Shown here: positions 9,341 through 17,742 of the stretch, one piece after another
Layout: each line of letters begins with the position of its first letter
Numbering within the stretch: position 1 is the stretch's first letter
Source: Methanomethylovorans sp041447285
GTDB taxonomy: Archaea > Halobacteriota > Methanosarcinia > Methanosarcinales > Methanosarcinaceae
Reading direction: 5' to 3'
DNA length: 64,000 nt
NCBI RefSeq assembly: GCF_041447285.1
Contig: NZ_JBGMEB010000016.1
Location: forward strand, 48,733-112,732
Notes under the pieces: model-generated
What the model saw: the letters and a program-made list of their open reading frames with translations, nothing else
Told to the model about the DNA's origin: nothing
Database searches by the model: none
Made by a program: the position numbers and the translations under genes

Positions 9341-9973
9341 TTACGGCAGACTTAATACTTGATACAATGAATTTAGCATATATATTAGGTAAATTATTAT
9401 TGGTACTCCCACGGTTATCAAAGCATTCTTAACTGAAAGATTTCTGGAATGTATCATCGCAAATACCCATATATTTGCACTCCATAGGCTCAGAATAATG
9501 CTAATGATATTAGATGCAATTACGTAAGGATTTGAGAGCATAACTGCTTCTATTGACTGTAGATCACTTGTTGAAAAATCTACAAATAAAGACATGCAGA
9601 TCATTAGTACAAGATTAATGGATGAACTCAATATTAATGGCAAAAATCCATACGCTACAAACTCAAGTATTCTTTTGAAATCTCCCTTGCCTGAAAAAAG
9701 TAACGATAAAATATAGAACATACTACTGATTGCCACCCACCCAATGGCAACAGTCAACATTATAGCTACTAGGCCCAATGCTATTATGGTTTGCTGAGCG
9801 TTTCGGGGCATACCGTTAAATAGAATATTCATCATTTCTTCCATCAAGATAAAAGCAGTTATCACAGTCAGAAGCGACAGTGCACTAATGATGGCGTAAG
9901 GCGGTTTTAAGTCTATTTCTTCTTTAAGTTTCTTCTCAAAGAAGTTACCTGGATTAGTAAGAACTTCCAGCAT
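9341..9973 (-). CDS. Yip1-family integral membrane protein, tandem paralogue
   Basis: A 210-residue membrane protein clearly paralogous to its downstream neighbour: same LEVLTNPG start, same KRILEFVAYGFLP motif, same SANIWVFAMIHSRNL segment near the C-terminus. The pair arose by tandem duplication. The ATG at 9973 has GTGGAG upstream. It is the first gene of the leftward ABC cluster, which runs Yip1-Yip1-COG1361-ATPase-permease-GNAT. No enzymatic residues are evident; role unknown. Confidence 0.82.
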   Translation of the reverse strand: MLEVLTNPGNFFEKKLKEEIDLKPPYAIISALSLLTVITAFILMEEMMNILFNGMPRNAQQTIIALGLVAIMLTVAIGWVAISSMFYILSLLFSGKGDFKRILEFVAYGFLPLILSSSINLVLMICMSLFVDFSTSDLQSIEAVMLSNPYVIASNIISIILSLWSANIWVFAMIHSRNLSVKNALITVGVPIIIYLIYMLNSLYQVLSLP

Positions 9974-10125
9974 TATTTACTCCACTCTATATAAAATAGT
10001 TTCATATAATAAAGATGTCGCTTTAAATAAATTTGTTTAATCCGGTTTATTCCAACCTTTTTCCAAGAATATATATGTCCCTTTCTTCTTATATCTGAAT
10101 ACCAAATTTCTATGGGGCCGAGATT
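9974..10125. promoter_or_regulatory. Divergent promoter region between the two ABC clusters
   Basis: An AT-rich 152-base gap between divergently transcribed clusters. TATA-like stretches are seen near 9988-10000 (for the leftward operon) and near 10067-10077 (for the rightward operon). I see no clear operator. Assignment rests on position and base composition only. Confidence 0.5.
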
Positions 10126-10821
10126 TTGGATCGTAATAAATTGGAAATTGTTTCTCCTATTATTGAATTGAGGGACCTGTGTAAAAGTTACTGGGCAGGT
10201 AACCTGGAGATCAATATACTTAAAAGTATCAATCTTAAAGTTTATCCCGGTGAGTTCCTGGCCATAATGGGTCCTTCCGGGTCCGGGAAAAGCACTCTCA
10301 TGAACATGATAGGCTGTCTTGATAGACCCACCTGCGGTCAGGTGATCCTCATGGGTCAGGATATAAATACAATTACGGACTCAGAACTTGCAAGGTTAAG
10401 GGGCCTTGAGATTGGTTTTGTGTTCCAGAACTTTAATCTTGTACCTAGATTGTCTGCAATCCAGAATATTATGCTTCCTACCTATGCTAATGTAAAAAAT
10501 GGTGTCGAACCGAACAAAAGGGCTAATGAACTTGTCAAGCTGATGGGGCTTGAAGACCGGTTTAATAATCGTCCTTCCCAGCTATCCGGAGGACAGCAAC
10601 AGCGTGTGGCTATAGCTCGGGCCCTTATTAATGATCCTTCAATTATCCTGGCGGATGAACCTACGGGGAACCTTGATAGCAAGACAGGAACGGAAATTAT
10701 GGATCTTTTCAGGGAACTTAATAATAAAGGAAGAACTATAATTATGATCACTCATGATGCTGGTCTTGCAAGCTATGCTGACAGAGTGGTACATCTGAAG
10801 GATGGGATACTTAATAGTTAG
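10126..10821 (+). CDS. ABC transporter ATP-binding protein, MacB/LolD type
   Basis: ATPase of the right ABC cluster, 231 residues, paralogous to the one at 6723. Walker A GPSGSGKST, Q-loop FQNFNLVP, signature LSGGQQQRVAIARAL, Walker B IILADEPTGNLD and H-loop MITHD are intact. The start used is TTG at 10126; there is no in-frame ATG nearby and a second TTG lies at 10141, so the exact N-terminus is uncertain. First gene of an operon with a secreted COG1361-type protein and two permeases. Confidence 0.95.
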   Translation: MDRNKLEIVSPIIELRDLCKSYWAGNLEINILKSINLKVYPGEFLAIMGPSGSGKSTLMNMIGCLDRPTCGQVILMGQDINTITDSELARLRGLEIGFVFQNFNLVPRLSAIQNIMLPTYANVKNGVEPNKRANELVKLMGLEDRFNNRPSQLSGGQQQRVAIARALINDPSIILADEPTGNLDSKTGTEIMDLFRELNNKGRTIIMITHDAGLASYADRVVHLKDGILNS

Positions 10822-10844
10822 GCGGTGGTATTATCAGAACGATT

Positions 10845-12053
10845 TTGAAGTATTTTTGCTCAATCTTGATTTTATGCATTCTTTCAATGGGACCCGTATC
10901 TGCAGAGGCAGGTTCTGCTTTGAAGGTCAGTGTTCTTAAATATGAACCTGTACCTGCAGAGATCGGTCAATATGTCGATGTCTGGATTAAAGTAGAGAAC
11001 ACAGGTTCAGGTAAATCCGAAGACCTTTCCCTAAAAATGGTCCCTGAGTATCCTTTGTCTCTTGATTCTGAATCAAACGCCATTGAAAACATTGGTATTC
11101 TAGGACCTGAAAGTGCGGCAGTACATAAATACAGGCTTTTTGTGGATGAAAATGCAAAACAAGGTGTTGCTTCTTTTGATGTACAGTACCAGAAAGAAAA
11201 AAATGGTGCTTGGGTAGAAGAAACATTCGAGCTAACTATAGGTTCTGCGACTTATGAAAGCAAAGGTAATGTTCAGCTGGAAGGCGATCCCTCAAAAGAT
11301 CCGGAAGTTTTCATGCCAGGAGACACTGGAAATATTGCATTTACTCTTAAAAACAGTGCAACTGCATACTCTGTGAGTATTGATGGAGAGGATTTTGACA
11401 CAAATGCCCGGGTGCAATCTGCTACTCTTAAAGGAGTTGACGGGATAACAGTGGTAACTGACACATACTATGGCAATGGCATTTTAGGTCCAGGCGAATC
11501 CATGACCCTTACCTACAACATAGAAGTTGATGAGAATATATCGGATGGTACTTACTATCTTGATTTTTCAACAATAGGAAGCTCCCACTCCTATAATACC
11601 AACTGGCGTATCCCTTTGAAGGTTGACTCTTCATCAGTACGCATTGTTCCTTCCAAACCTCTTAAACTGGAAAATGGGAAAGGAACTCTGGAGTTCGATG
11701 TAGCTAATATCCATCCGAACAGCTTATCATCTGTAAGCGTCAAGCTGGAAGCGGATGGTGTGGTTTTCTCCCCTGCTGAATATTTCGTAGGCTCCATGGA
11801 CCCGGATGAACTCTTCACTATACAGATCTATGGTGAGGCAGAATCTTCCGATGATACTTCGCCTAAGAAAGTCAAGATCACTACTAACTACAGGAATGGC
11901 CTTAATGAGCATGAAGAGGTTATCGATGTAAAGGACTTGCAACTGGTAACTGTTGACGAATCCAGTGGTTTCAGTTCTGTGTTCGTACTGGTTCTTGTTG
12001 CCATCATTGCAGGTGCCGGATACTTCATGTATAAACGCAGAAAACAAAAGTGA
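10845..12053 (+). CDS. Secreted COG1361-type (S-layer/CARDB-like) protein with C-terminal membrane anchor
   Basis: About 402 residues: signal peptide (hydrophobic run ending in PVSAEA), two or three beta-rich CARDB-like domains, and a C-terminal helix followed by the basic tail YKRRKQK. It resembles the left-cluster protein at 7421 (shared MPGDTGNIAF and ILGPGESMTLTYNI phrases) and is likewise next to an ABC ATPase. There is no ATG or GTG start: the frame has TTG at 10845, but the GGCGGTGG element at 10821-10828 would suit a start near ATT 10830 or 10833, which would give an N-terminus like that of the paralogue. Confidence 0.85.
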   Translation: MKYFCSILILCILSMGPVSAEAGSALKVSVLKYEPVPAEIGQYVDVWIKVENTGSGKSEDLSLKMVPEYPLSLDSESNAIENIGILGPESAAVHKYRLFVDENAKQGVASFDVQYQKEKNGAWVEETFELTIGSATYESKGNVQLEGDPSKDPEVFMPGDTGNIAFTLKNSATAYSVSIDGEDFDTNARVQSATLKGVDGITVVTDTYYGNGILGPGESMTLTYNIEVDENISDGTYYLDFSTIGSSHSYNTNWRIPLKVDSSSVRIVPSKPLKLENGKGTLEFDVANIHPNSLSSVSVKLEADGVVFSPAEYFVGSMDPDELFTIQIYGEAESSDDTSPKKVKITTNYRNGLNEHEEVIDVKDLQLVTVDESSGFSSVFVLVLVAIIAGAGYFMYKRRKQK

Positions 12054-12061
12054 GGCAGTAA

Positions 12062-13276
12062 ATGATAAGCCTCAGGAGATCTATTGATATCTCGATAGGC
12101 AGTATCACAAGTTCAAAGATGAGATCTGCCTTGACTACTTTAGGGATCATTATCGGTGTAGCTGCTGTGATCGCTAATGTATCCCTTGGCGCGAGCTTCA
12201 ATCAGTTCTTCAATGATGAGATAGGTGCTGTAGGTTCCAATTTCATTGTTATCTACAGCCAAGGCGTGAATGTCTTTTTTGATAAAGAGCTTGATGTGAT
12301 CAAAAATACTCCTGGGGTTGTAGGTGTTTCCCCAATTAACCAGCAGATGGCCAAAGTTACTTATCTCTCTACTTCCAGGCAGATCGATATACAGGGTGTT
12401 ACAGAAGATTATGATGAAGTTTCCAATATAAAAATGGACGCAGGAACTTTCCTTACTGATAAGGACCAGTATGTAGCGGTGCTAGGATCTGAGGTTGCTT
12501 ACGAGAAATTCGATAAGAAGATATCTGTGAAAAATCCCATTGACATCACATTCAGAAGAGAGGATGGAGGTATAGTTACCCAAAGGTTCATCGTAAAAGG
12601 AATCATACAGGATCCAAATACTGCTTTTGTGCAAACGGGTGTGGAACCAGAGATCCGGGTCTTCATCCCAATATCCACCATGAATCAGATTCTTGGAACA
12701 GATGATTATGGTGGTTTCTTTATAAAGGCTTCAAGTCTGGATGTAGTGCGCGAGACTGCCGATGAGATAGATGAGCGTCTGGCAAGGAATTTAGGCGTAC
12801 CATCAAGAGAACTCGAAAACGATGATACAAAACCCTATGTTATGTTCGATCAACTGGATGCTCTGGAGCAGACAGATCAGGTTTCTACAGGTCTTACCTC
12901 TTTATTGACTTCTGTAGCACTGATATCTCTTATAGTGGGTTCTATCGGTATAATGAACATCATGCTGGTGACGGTAACCGAAAGAACGAGGGAGATAGGG
13001 CTTATGAAGTCTCTTGGATATACAACAAGAGACATACTTACTCTTTTTCTTATAGAATCCACAGTCCTCAGTCTGATTGGAGGTATATGCGGCACGGTTC
13101 TGGGTATTGGTGTAGCGTTTATTGCTAACTATTTCCTTGATCTGCCAAATGTATTTCCGGTGAACCAGATAGCCACTGGCTTTATTGTATCCATTTTAGT
13201 AGGTCTGACAGCGGGCATCTATCCGGCCAATAAGGCAGCAAGGATGGATCCAGTGGAGGCTTTCAGACATGAATGA
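12062..13276 (+). CDS. MacB/FtsX-type ABC transporter permease
   Basis: 404 residues: N-terminal helix LGIIIGVAAVIANVSLGAS, a large extracytoplasmic region of about 240 residues, then three helices with the FtsX motif TERTREIGLMKSLGY and the C-terminal AGIYPANKAARMDPVEAFRHE. ATG start with GAGGCAG upstream. It is 8 bases behind the COG1361-type gene and 11 before a close paralogue, so the transporter may use a heterodimer of the two permeases with two copies of the ATPase, as LolCE does (inference). Confidence 0.93.
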   Translation: MISLRRSIDISIGSITSSKMRSALTTLGIIIGVAAVIANVSLGASFNQFFNDEIGAVGSNFIVIYSQGVNVFFDKELDVIKNTPGVVGVSPINQQMAKVTYLSTSRQIDIQGVTEDYDEVSNIKMDAGTFLTDKDQYVAVLGSEVAYEKFDKKISVKNPIDITFRREDGGIVTQRFIVKGIIQDPNTAFVQTGVEPEIRVFIPISTMNQILGTDDYGGFFIKASSLDVVRETADEIDERLARNLGVPSRELENDDTKPYVMFDQLDALEQTDQVSTGLTSLLTSVALISLIVGSIGIMNIMLVTVTERTREIGLMKSLGYTTRDILTLFLIESTVLSLIGGICGTVLGIGVAFIANYFLDLPNVFPVNQIATGFIVSILVGLTAGIYPANKAARMDPVEAFRHE

Positions 13277-13287
13277 GGTGGTCTTGA

Positions 13288-14502
13288 TTGGTTAACATAC
13301 GTCAGACCTTTGATCTGGGGATGGGAAGCATCAAGCATGCAAAGCTTCGCTCTGCCCTTACTACATTAGGCATAATCATCGGAGTTGCAGCAGTTGTAGC
13401 AAATGTTTCTCTTGGTGCGAGTTTTAATCAGTTCTTTACAGATGAGCTCGGGACGCTCGGATCTAATTTTATTATTATTTATAGTCAGGATGTGAATATT
13501 CTCCATGAAAATGAACTTGATGTTGTCAGGAACACGCCTGGCATAGTTGGTGTTTCACCCAGTAATTCACAAATGGCTGCTGTTAATTATTTTTCTTCCA
13601 ATAGGCAGATAGATGTTCAAGGCGTGTCCCAGGATGCTCAGGATATTTTAAATATCCAGCTTGAGGAAGGCAATTTTCTTACTGACAAAGATAAATACGT
13701 AGCCGTATTGGGCTGGAAAGTAGCTAATGAGAAATTTGATCACAATATCTCTCTCAATAATTACATAGATATCACTTTTACAAGAGAGGATGGTTCCACA
13801 GTCACTCAAAAATTCAAGATAAAGGGCATTATTGCATCTGAAGAGACTACTTTTGTTCAGGGTGGTCCTGACAGAGACATCACAATATACATTCCTATTG
13901 CCACCATGAATGAGTTGCTTAATGTATCTGATTACGGAGGTATAACTGCAAAAACGATCAGTGCAGAATCAGTGAGTTCTGTTTCAGATGAAGTGGACAG
14001 AAGGCTGGCTCGTGCTCTTGGTGTGTCAGCAAGGGACATTGAAAATGATGATGTAAAACCTTATAGGATTTTTAATCAGGCAGAGATCATAGAGCAACTG
14101 GACCAGCTTGCTAATTCTCTTACTATTCTTATAACTTTAGTTGCACTTGTATCTCTTATTGTTGGGTCTATCGGTATCATGAATATCATGCTCGTCACAG
14201 TTACAGAGAGGACCAGAGAGATAGGTCTCATGAAATCATTAGGATTTAAAAAGAAAGATATTCTTTTGCTTTTCATGGTGGAATCTACTCTTCTGGGAAG
14301 TATCGGAGGTGTTCTTGGAGTGCTTCTCGGAGTCGTGGGCTCTTATCTGGTGGAAAGTTATCTGGGTATTCCTCATATTTTCCCACCATATCTTATTCTT
14401 CTGGGTTTTAGCATAGCTTTTATCGTGGGTCTTGTAGCAGGGGTGTATCCTGCAAACAAAGCAGCATCTATGGACCCAGTGGAAGCACTCAGACATGGAT
14501 GA
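13288..14502 (+). CDS. MacB/FtsX-type ABC transporter permease, tandem paralogue
   Basis: 404 residues, the same length as its upstream neighbour and highly similar along its whole extent, including the N-terminal LTTLGIIIGVAAV helix, RTREIGLMKSLGF and AGVYPANKAA. It starts with TTG at 13288, 6 bases behind a GAGGTGG ribosome binding site. The extracytoplasmic domain has diverged more than the membrane parts, which suggests the two permeases are specialised partners rather than redundant copies. Confidence 0.93.
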   Translation: MVNIRQTFDLGMGSIKHAKLRSALTTLGIIIGVAAVVANVSLGASFNQFFTDELGTLGSNFIIIYSQDVNILHENELDVVRNTPGIVGVSPSNSQMAAVNYFSSNRQIDVQGVSQDAQDILNIQLEEGNFLTDKDKYVAVLGWKVANEKFDHNISLNNYIDITFTREDGSTVTQKFKIKGIIASEETTFVQGGPDRDITIYIPIATMNELLNVSDYGGITAKTISAESVSSVSDEVDRRLARALGVSARDIENDDVKPYRIFNQAEIIEQLDQLANSLTILITLVALVSLIVGSIGIMNIMLVTVTERTREIGLMKSLGFKKKDILLLFMVESTLLGSIGGVLGVLLGVVGSYLVESYLGIPHIFPPYLILLGFSIAFIVGLVAGVYPANKAASMDPVEALRHG

Positions 14503-14549
14503 AGAAAATTTATATAGAAGTCTTCATGTCTATAATTGGAGGTGCAAAT

Positions 14550-14867
14550 TTGATCATTACCACTACAGAAAGTGTGAATGGTAAAGAGTTAGAGATACTG
14601 GGTGTAGTCTTTGGAAATACAGTACGTGCAAAGAACATAGGAAGCGATATTGCTGCTGGTCTGCAGAATATAGTGGGAGGGGAACTAAAGGGTTATTCTG
14701 ACCTTCTTTCGCAATCCAGGAAAGAGGCGCTGCAAAGAATGGTGGAAGAAGCAGAGAAGCTGAACGCTGATGCAGTTGTGAATATACGTTTCACTACTTC
14801 ACAAACCATGGCAGGAGCGGCAGAACTATTAGCCTATGGAACCGCTGTGAAATTCAAAAGGATATGA
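14550..14867 (+). CDS. YbjQ/UPF0145-family protein
   Basis: A 105-residue protein of the YbjQ (UPF0145) family, small pentameric or decameric alpha/beta proteins of uncertain function. The start TTG at 14550 is chosen over ATG 14499 because GGAGGTG lies at 14538-14544 and the product then begins LIITTTESVNGKE, as in the family. The GVVFGNTVRAKNIG and EEAEKLNADAVVNIRF segments are characteristic. Last gene of the right ABC cluster; ends at a bidirectional hairpin. Confidence 0.85.
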   Translation: MIITTTESVNGKELEILGVVFGNTVRAKNIGSDIAAGLQNIVGGELKGYSDLLSQSRKEALQRMVEEAEKLNADAVVNIRFTTSQTMAGAAELLAYGTAVKFKRI

Positions 14868-14884
14868 ATTTTTAGTTCATATCC
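14860..14884. terminator. Hairpin between convergent genes
   Basis: A perfect 9-base stem, GGATATGAA paired with TTCATATCC, around a seven-base loop TTTTTAG, overlapping the end of the YbjQ gene and preceding the end of the leftward decarboxylase gene. T-rich on both sides, so it could end transcripts from both directions. Confidence 0.6.
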
Positions 14885-14899
14885 CTTTCAGGCTACTTT

Positions 14900-16078
14900 T
14901 TAATCAATGAAATATACCTTCACGGGAGGTATTCCATTGAATTCCACTGAGCAGTATGTATACGTGTATGCTCCAGTAGTGAGGATATATAGCCGGTCTC
15001 CTTCTTTTATGTCTTTAGGCAACTCGTATTTGAAATGTTCATATAGTATGTCCATGCTGTCACATGTGGGACCTGCAAGGATCACTTCTTTTCCGCCATT
15101 GCCGTTATTTCCCTTTTCAGGGAAGATCGGATACTTTATTGCTTCATCTAAAGTCTCTATCAGCCCGCCGAACTTACCTATATCAAGGTAAACCCATTCA
15201 TACTGGCTTGAATCAGATTTCCTTGAGATAAGCACAATTTCAGTAACTATGACCCCTGCATCTCCTGCTATGTATCTGCCTGGTTCTATCAGTATCTCCG
15301 GTAGTTCTTCACCGAAATATTCATGCAGGTATTTTGTAATGATCTGAGCGTATTTTTCGATACTATGGGTAGGATTAAGATATTTTGCTGGTAATCCTCC
15401 ACCCAGGTTTACCATTTTCAGTTCTATTCCTTCATAACGCTTTACGTCATCAAATAGATATTTGCACTGTGAAATGGCATGGTCCCATTCTCCTATATCT
15501 CTTTGCTGGGAACCCACATGGAAAGAAAGCCCATACGGGATCAATCCAAGTTTTTTTGCTTCAACAATAAGGGAATATATCTGGCCTGTATGTGCACCAA
15601 ACTTTCTGGAAAGAGGCCAATCAGCTCCATTGCTCTCCGTGAGTAATCTGAAAAAAACCCTTGATCCGGGTGCATTGGCAGCTAATTTTCTAAGGTCGCT
15701 GTGAGAATCTGTAACAAAAAGCCGGACTCCATATTCATATGCCTTTTTAATGTCCTTGGCTTTTTTAATAGTATTGCCGTAACTCACTCTTTCAGGGCTA
15801 ACTCCCATGCTGAGAAGTTTTTCCATCTCATAAATGGTTGCCACATCAAAATTAGACCCTTTTTTATGTAACAGACTTACTACTTCTTCAGCAGGGTTTG
15901 CTTTCATTGCATAGTAGATCTTGGCAAAGGGAAGGTTATGCTTCAGTTCATCGAATCTTTCTTCGATCTTCTTTCGACTGACTAAGATAAAAGGAGTTTC
16001 TTTGTCCTTTGAGAACTCTCTTATTTTCTGTAACTCTTCTGTAGTTAGGTATTCTGAAATGCTTATAGGGTGTTCCAA
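14900..16078 (-). CDS. Ornithine/lysine-type decarboxylase, PLP fold type III
   Basis: About 392 residues of the alanine-racemase-fold decarboxylase family (ornithine, lysine, diaminopimelate decarboxylases). The PLP-binding Lys lies in YYAMKANP, the phosphate-binding glycines in LGGGLP and EPGRYI, and the catalytic Cys in GPTCDSMD, which is the eukaryotic/Vibrio-type ornithine decarboxylase form; a C-terminal GAYTYTYCSVEFNG supports this. Likely makes putrescine or cadaverine for polyamines. TTG at 16078 follows GAGGTGAT by seven bases; GTG 16090 overlaps that element. It is coupled to the EamA transporter gene upstream. Substrate is inferred. Confidence 0.87.
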   Translation of the reverse strand: MEHPISISEYLTTEELQKIREFSKDKETPFILVSRKKIEERFDELKHNLPFAKIYYAMKANPAEEVVSLLHKKGSNFDVATIYEMEKLLSMGVSPERVSYGNTIKKAKDIKKAYEYGVRLFVTDSHSDLRKLAANAPGSRVFFRLLTESNGADWPLSRKFGAHTGQIYSLIVEAKKLGLIPYGLSFHVGSQQRDIGEWDHAISQCKYLFDDVKRYEGIELKMVNLGGGLPAKYLNPTHSIEKYAQIITKYLHEYFGEELPEILIEPGRYIAGDAGVIVTEIVLISRKSDSSQYEWVYLDIGKFGGLIETLDEAIKYPIFPEKGNNGNGGKEVILAGPTCDSMDILYEHFKYELPKDIKEGDRLYILTTGAYTYTYCSVEFNGIPPVKVYFID

Positions 16079-16086
16079 GGCTGCTA

Positions 16087-17097
16087 TCACCTCTTTTGAT
16101 TCTTTAATGGACCTTTACATAATGTTCTGTAGAATGTATGTAAAAGTGATTGCTGATGGCCCGAGGGGTAATACTGATGTTTAAAATATCTTGATAAGCT
16201 CTTTTCCCCAAAGTAGGTTTTGCTCTTTGTACTTATGAGGAAAACTCCGGCCAATATGCAGGCACATCCTTCAAGAGTATATGAAAATATTTGCTCGTGC
16301 AGGATAAGGTAGCCAAAAAGTATTCCAGCAACTGGCTCAACAAGAGATACGACACTAAGATTCTGGGCTTTCACATGCCTTGCACTTCTGTAGTAGAGAA
16401 GTGAACCAAAAGTTGTCATGAGCATCCCAAATAGTATCAGTTCTTGTATGTTCATGGCAAGTATTCCGGGGCTTACAAGACTTGCATAGGGGGATAATAG
16501 CACCAGACTTACAACTGTTGGCCAGAACAGAAGAGCAGTGGAAGAGTATGTGTCTCTCAAATATCGGTAGTTGATGGTACTTAAGGCGTATGATATGCCT
16601 GATAATAGGCCGAGTGTTATACCCAGCGCATAAAGGTCATTTGTCTGTGCAGAGAAATTACCTACAGGGTGGATCGCTATGATTATTCCTATGGCTGACA
16701 ACAACAGAGCCATCATATCCCGGCCAGTGATGTTCTCTTTCAAGAGTATAGGCGAAAGGATCGTCACATAGGCAGGAGCCGTGTACAGCAGCAAGGCTGC
16801 TATGGATATTCCAACATGTTGTATTGCAGTAAAATAAGCATAGATCGTGAGTGTGTTTGTGCATCCCATCAGAAAGATGTATCTTTTCTTGCTGGTTATC
16901 AAAAGTTCATCCAGTTTCCCCGTGAGGGCCATGAATACCAATAGCGTTAAAAGCCCAAAAATGAGCCTGTAATAAATTATAGACCCTATTAGCATCCCAT
17001 TAATCGATTTAAGGAATATACCTGACAGTGAAAATATAGTAAAGGCCACTATCAGACCTAAATAGGAGCTACGGGTTGTTGTTGCTATTGATGTCAT
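16087..17097 (-). CDS. EamA/DMT-family transporter
   Basis: About 336 residues with ten hydrophobic helices in two EamA repeats, plus a polar C-terminal tail. The paired-repeat layout and the SLVEPVAGILFGYLILHEQ segment near the end are typical of drug/metabolite transporters. ATG 17097 is used; a GTG at 17124 is an in-frame alternative. It heads an operon with the decarboxylase, so it may move a polyamine or amino acid (inference from neighbourhood only). Confidence 0.85.
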   Translation of the reverse strand: MTSIATTTRSSYLGLIVAFTIFSLSGIFLKSINGMLIGSIIYYRLIFGLLTLLVFMALTGKLDELLITSKKRYIFLMGCTNTLTIYAYFTAIQHVGISIAALLLYTAPAYVTILSPILLKENITGRDMMALLLSAIGIIIAIHPVGNFSAQTNDLYALGITLGLLSGISYALSTINYRYLRDTYSSTALLFWPTVVSLVLLSPYASLVSPGILAMNIQELILFGMLMTTFGSLLYYRSARHVKAQNLSVVSLVEPVAGILFGYLILHEQIFSYTLEGCACILAGVFLISTKSKTYFGEKSLSRYFKHQYYPSGHQQSLLHTFYRTLCKGPLKNQKR

Positions 17098-17469
17098 AAA
17101 AGCACATCTCAAATAAGCTTTCACGATAAAAAACTAACTGTAATCATCAATAATTAACAATTTAGTCAGATATAAAATCGGAAGGCTTCGCTTTCAATTC
17201 AGTTTTCTCTGCCATAATTAATGCTTTGAAGCATATTGACTTATTATATTTGATCAAATATATAATAATAGCCCTTTGCTAAACTTAAGTATGCATCTTG
17301 TTTCCTTTCTTTTTTTGACAACTCTCTTTGAATAATTGTTTTATAATCGATCTTTTAGGCTTCTTATTTTTGTCAAAACATTTTTTATTTTGCATCCAAA
17401 ACCATTTTATAATAGATTACTAATTATAGGTATAACTACATAATTTAGTTGAACAAACCAAGTGATAGA
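17098..17469. promoter_or_regulatory. Intergenic region upstream of eamA and feoA, with palindromes
   Basis: A 370-base AT-rich divergent spacer. It holds two adjacent dyads: arms ATGCTT/AAGCAT at 17221-17234 and a perfect 18-base palindrome at 17245-17262 centred on TTGATCAA. A TATA-like TTTATAAT at 17406-17413 lies about 55 bases before feoA and fits its promoter. I see no ORF with coding character. Palindromes may be operators; no known iron-box match could be confirmed by eye. Confidence 0.5.
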
Positions 17470-17703
17470 ATGAAAGAAAAGACCCTTAACGATATTGAAT
17501 GCGGCCATGCTGCAAGAGTAGTTTATGTTAAAGGCCAGGGTTCACTGAAAAAGAGAATCCTGGATATGGGTATGGTGCCTGATGTGTTGGTCACTGTAAT
17601 AAGAAAAGCCCCCATGGGAGATCCGATTGAACTGACCCTCAAAGGATACAATCTGTCCTTAAGACAAAAGGAAGCTGAAACCATTGTTGTGCAGGAACAA
17701 TGA
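17470..17703 (+). CDS. feoA: Ferrous iron transport protein A
   Basis: A 77-residue SH3-like FeoA protein that assists FeoB in Fe2+ uptake. Family features: the opening CGHAARVVYVKG strand, KKRILDMGMVPD, and the closing YNLSLRQKEAETIVV. ATG 17470 gives a normal FeoA length; a TTG at 17449 is in frame. feoB follows 39 bases later. The gene lies behind a palindrome-rich region and probably responds to iron. Confidence 0.92.
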   Translation: MKEKTLNDIECGHAARVVYVKGQGSLKKRILDMGMVPDVLVTVIRKAPMGDPIELTLKGYNLSLRQKEAETIVVQEQ

Positions 17704-17742
17704 GCAGTTTTTGGAGCAAAAACGAACTTTAAGGTGATCATT

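Noticed and set aside
14499..14549. Longer start for the YbjQ protein
   Set aside because: No ribosome binding site before ATG 14499, while GGAGGTG precedes TTG 14550 and matches the family start.
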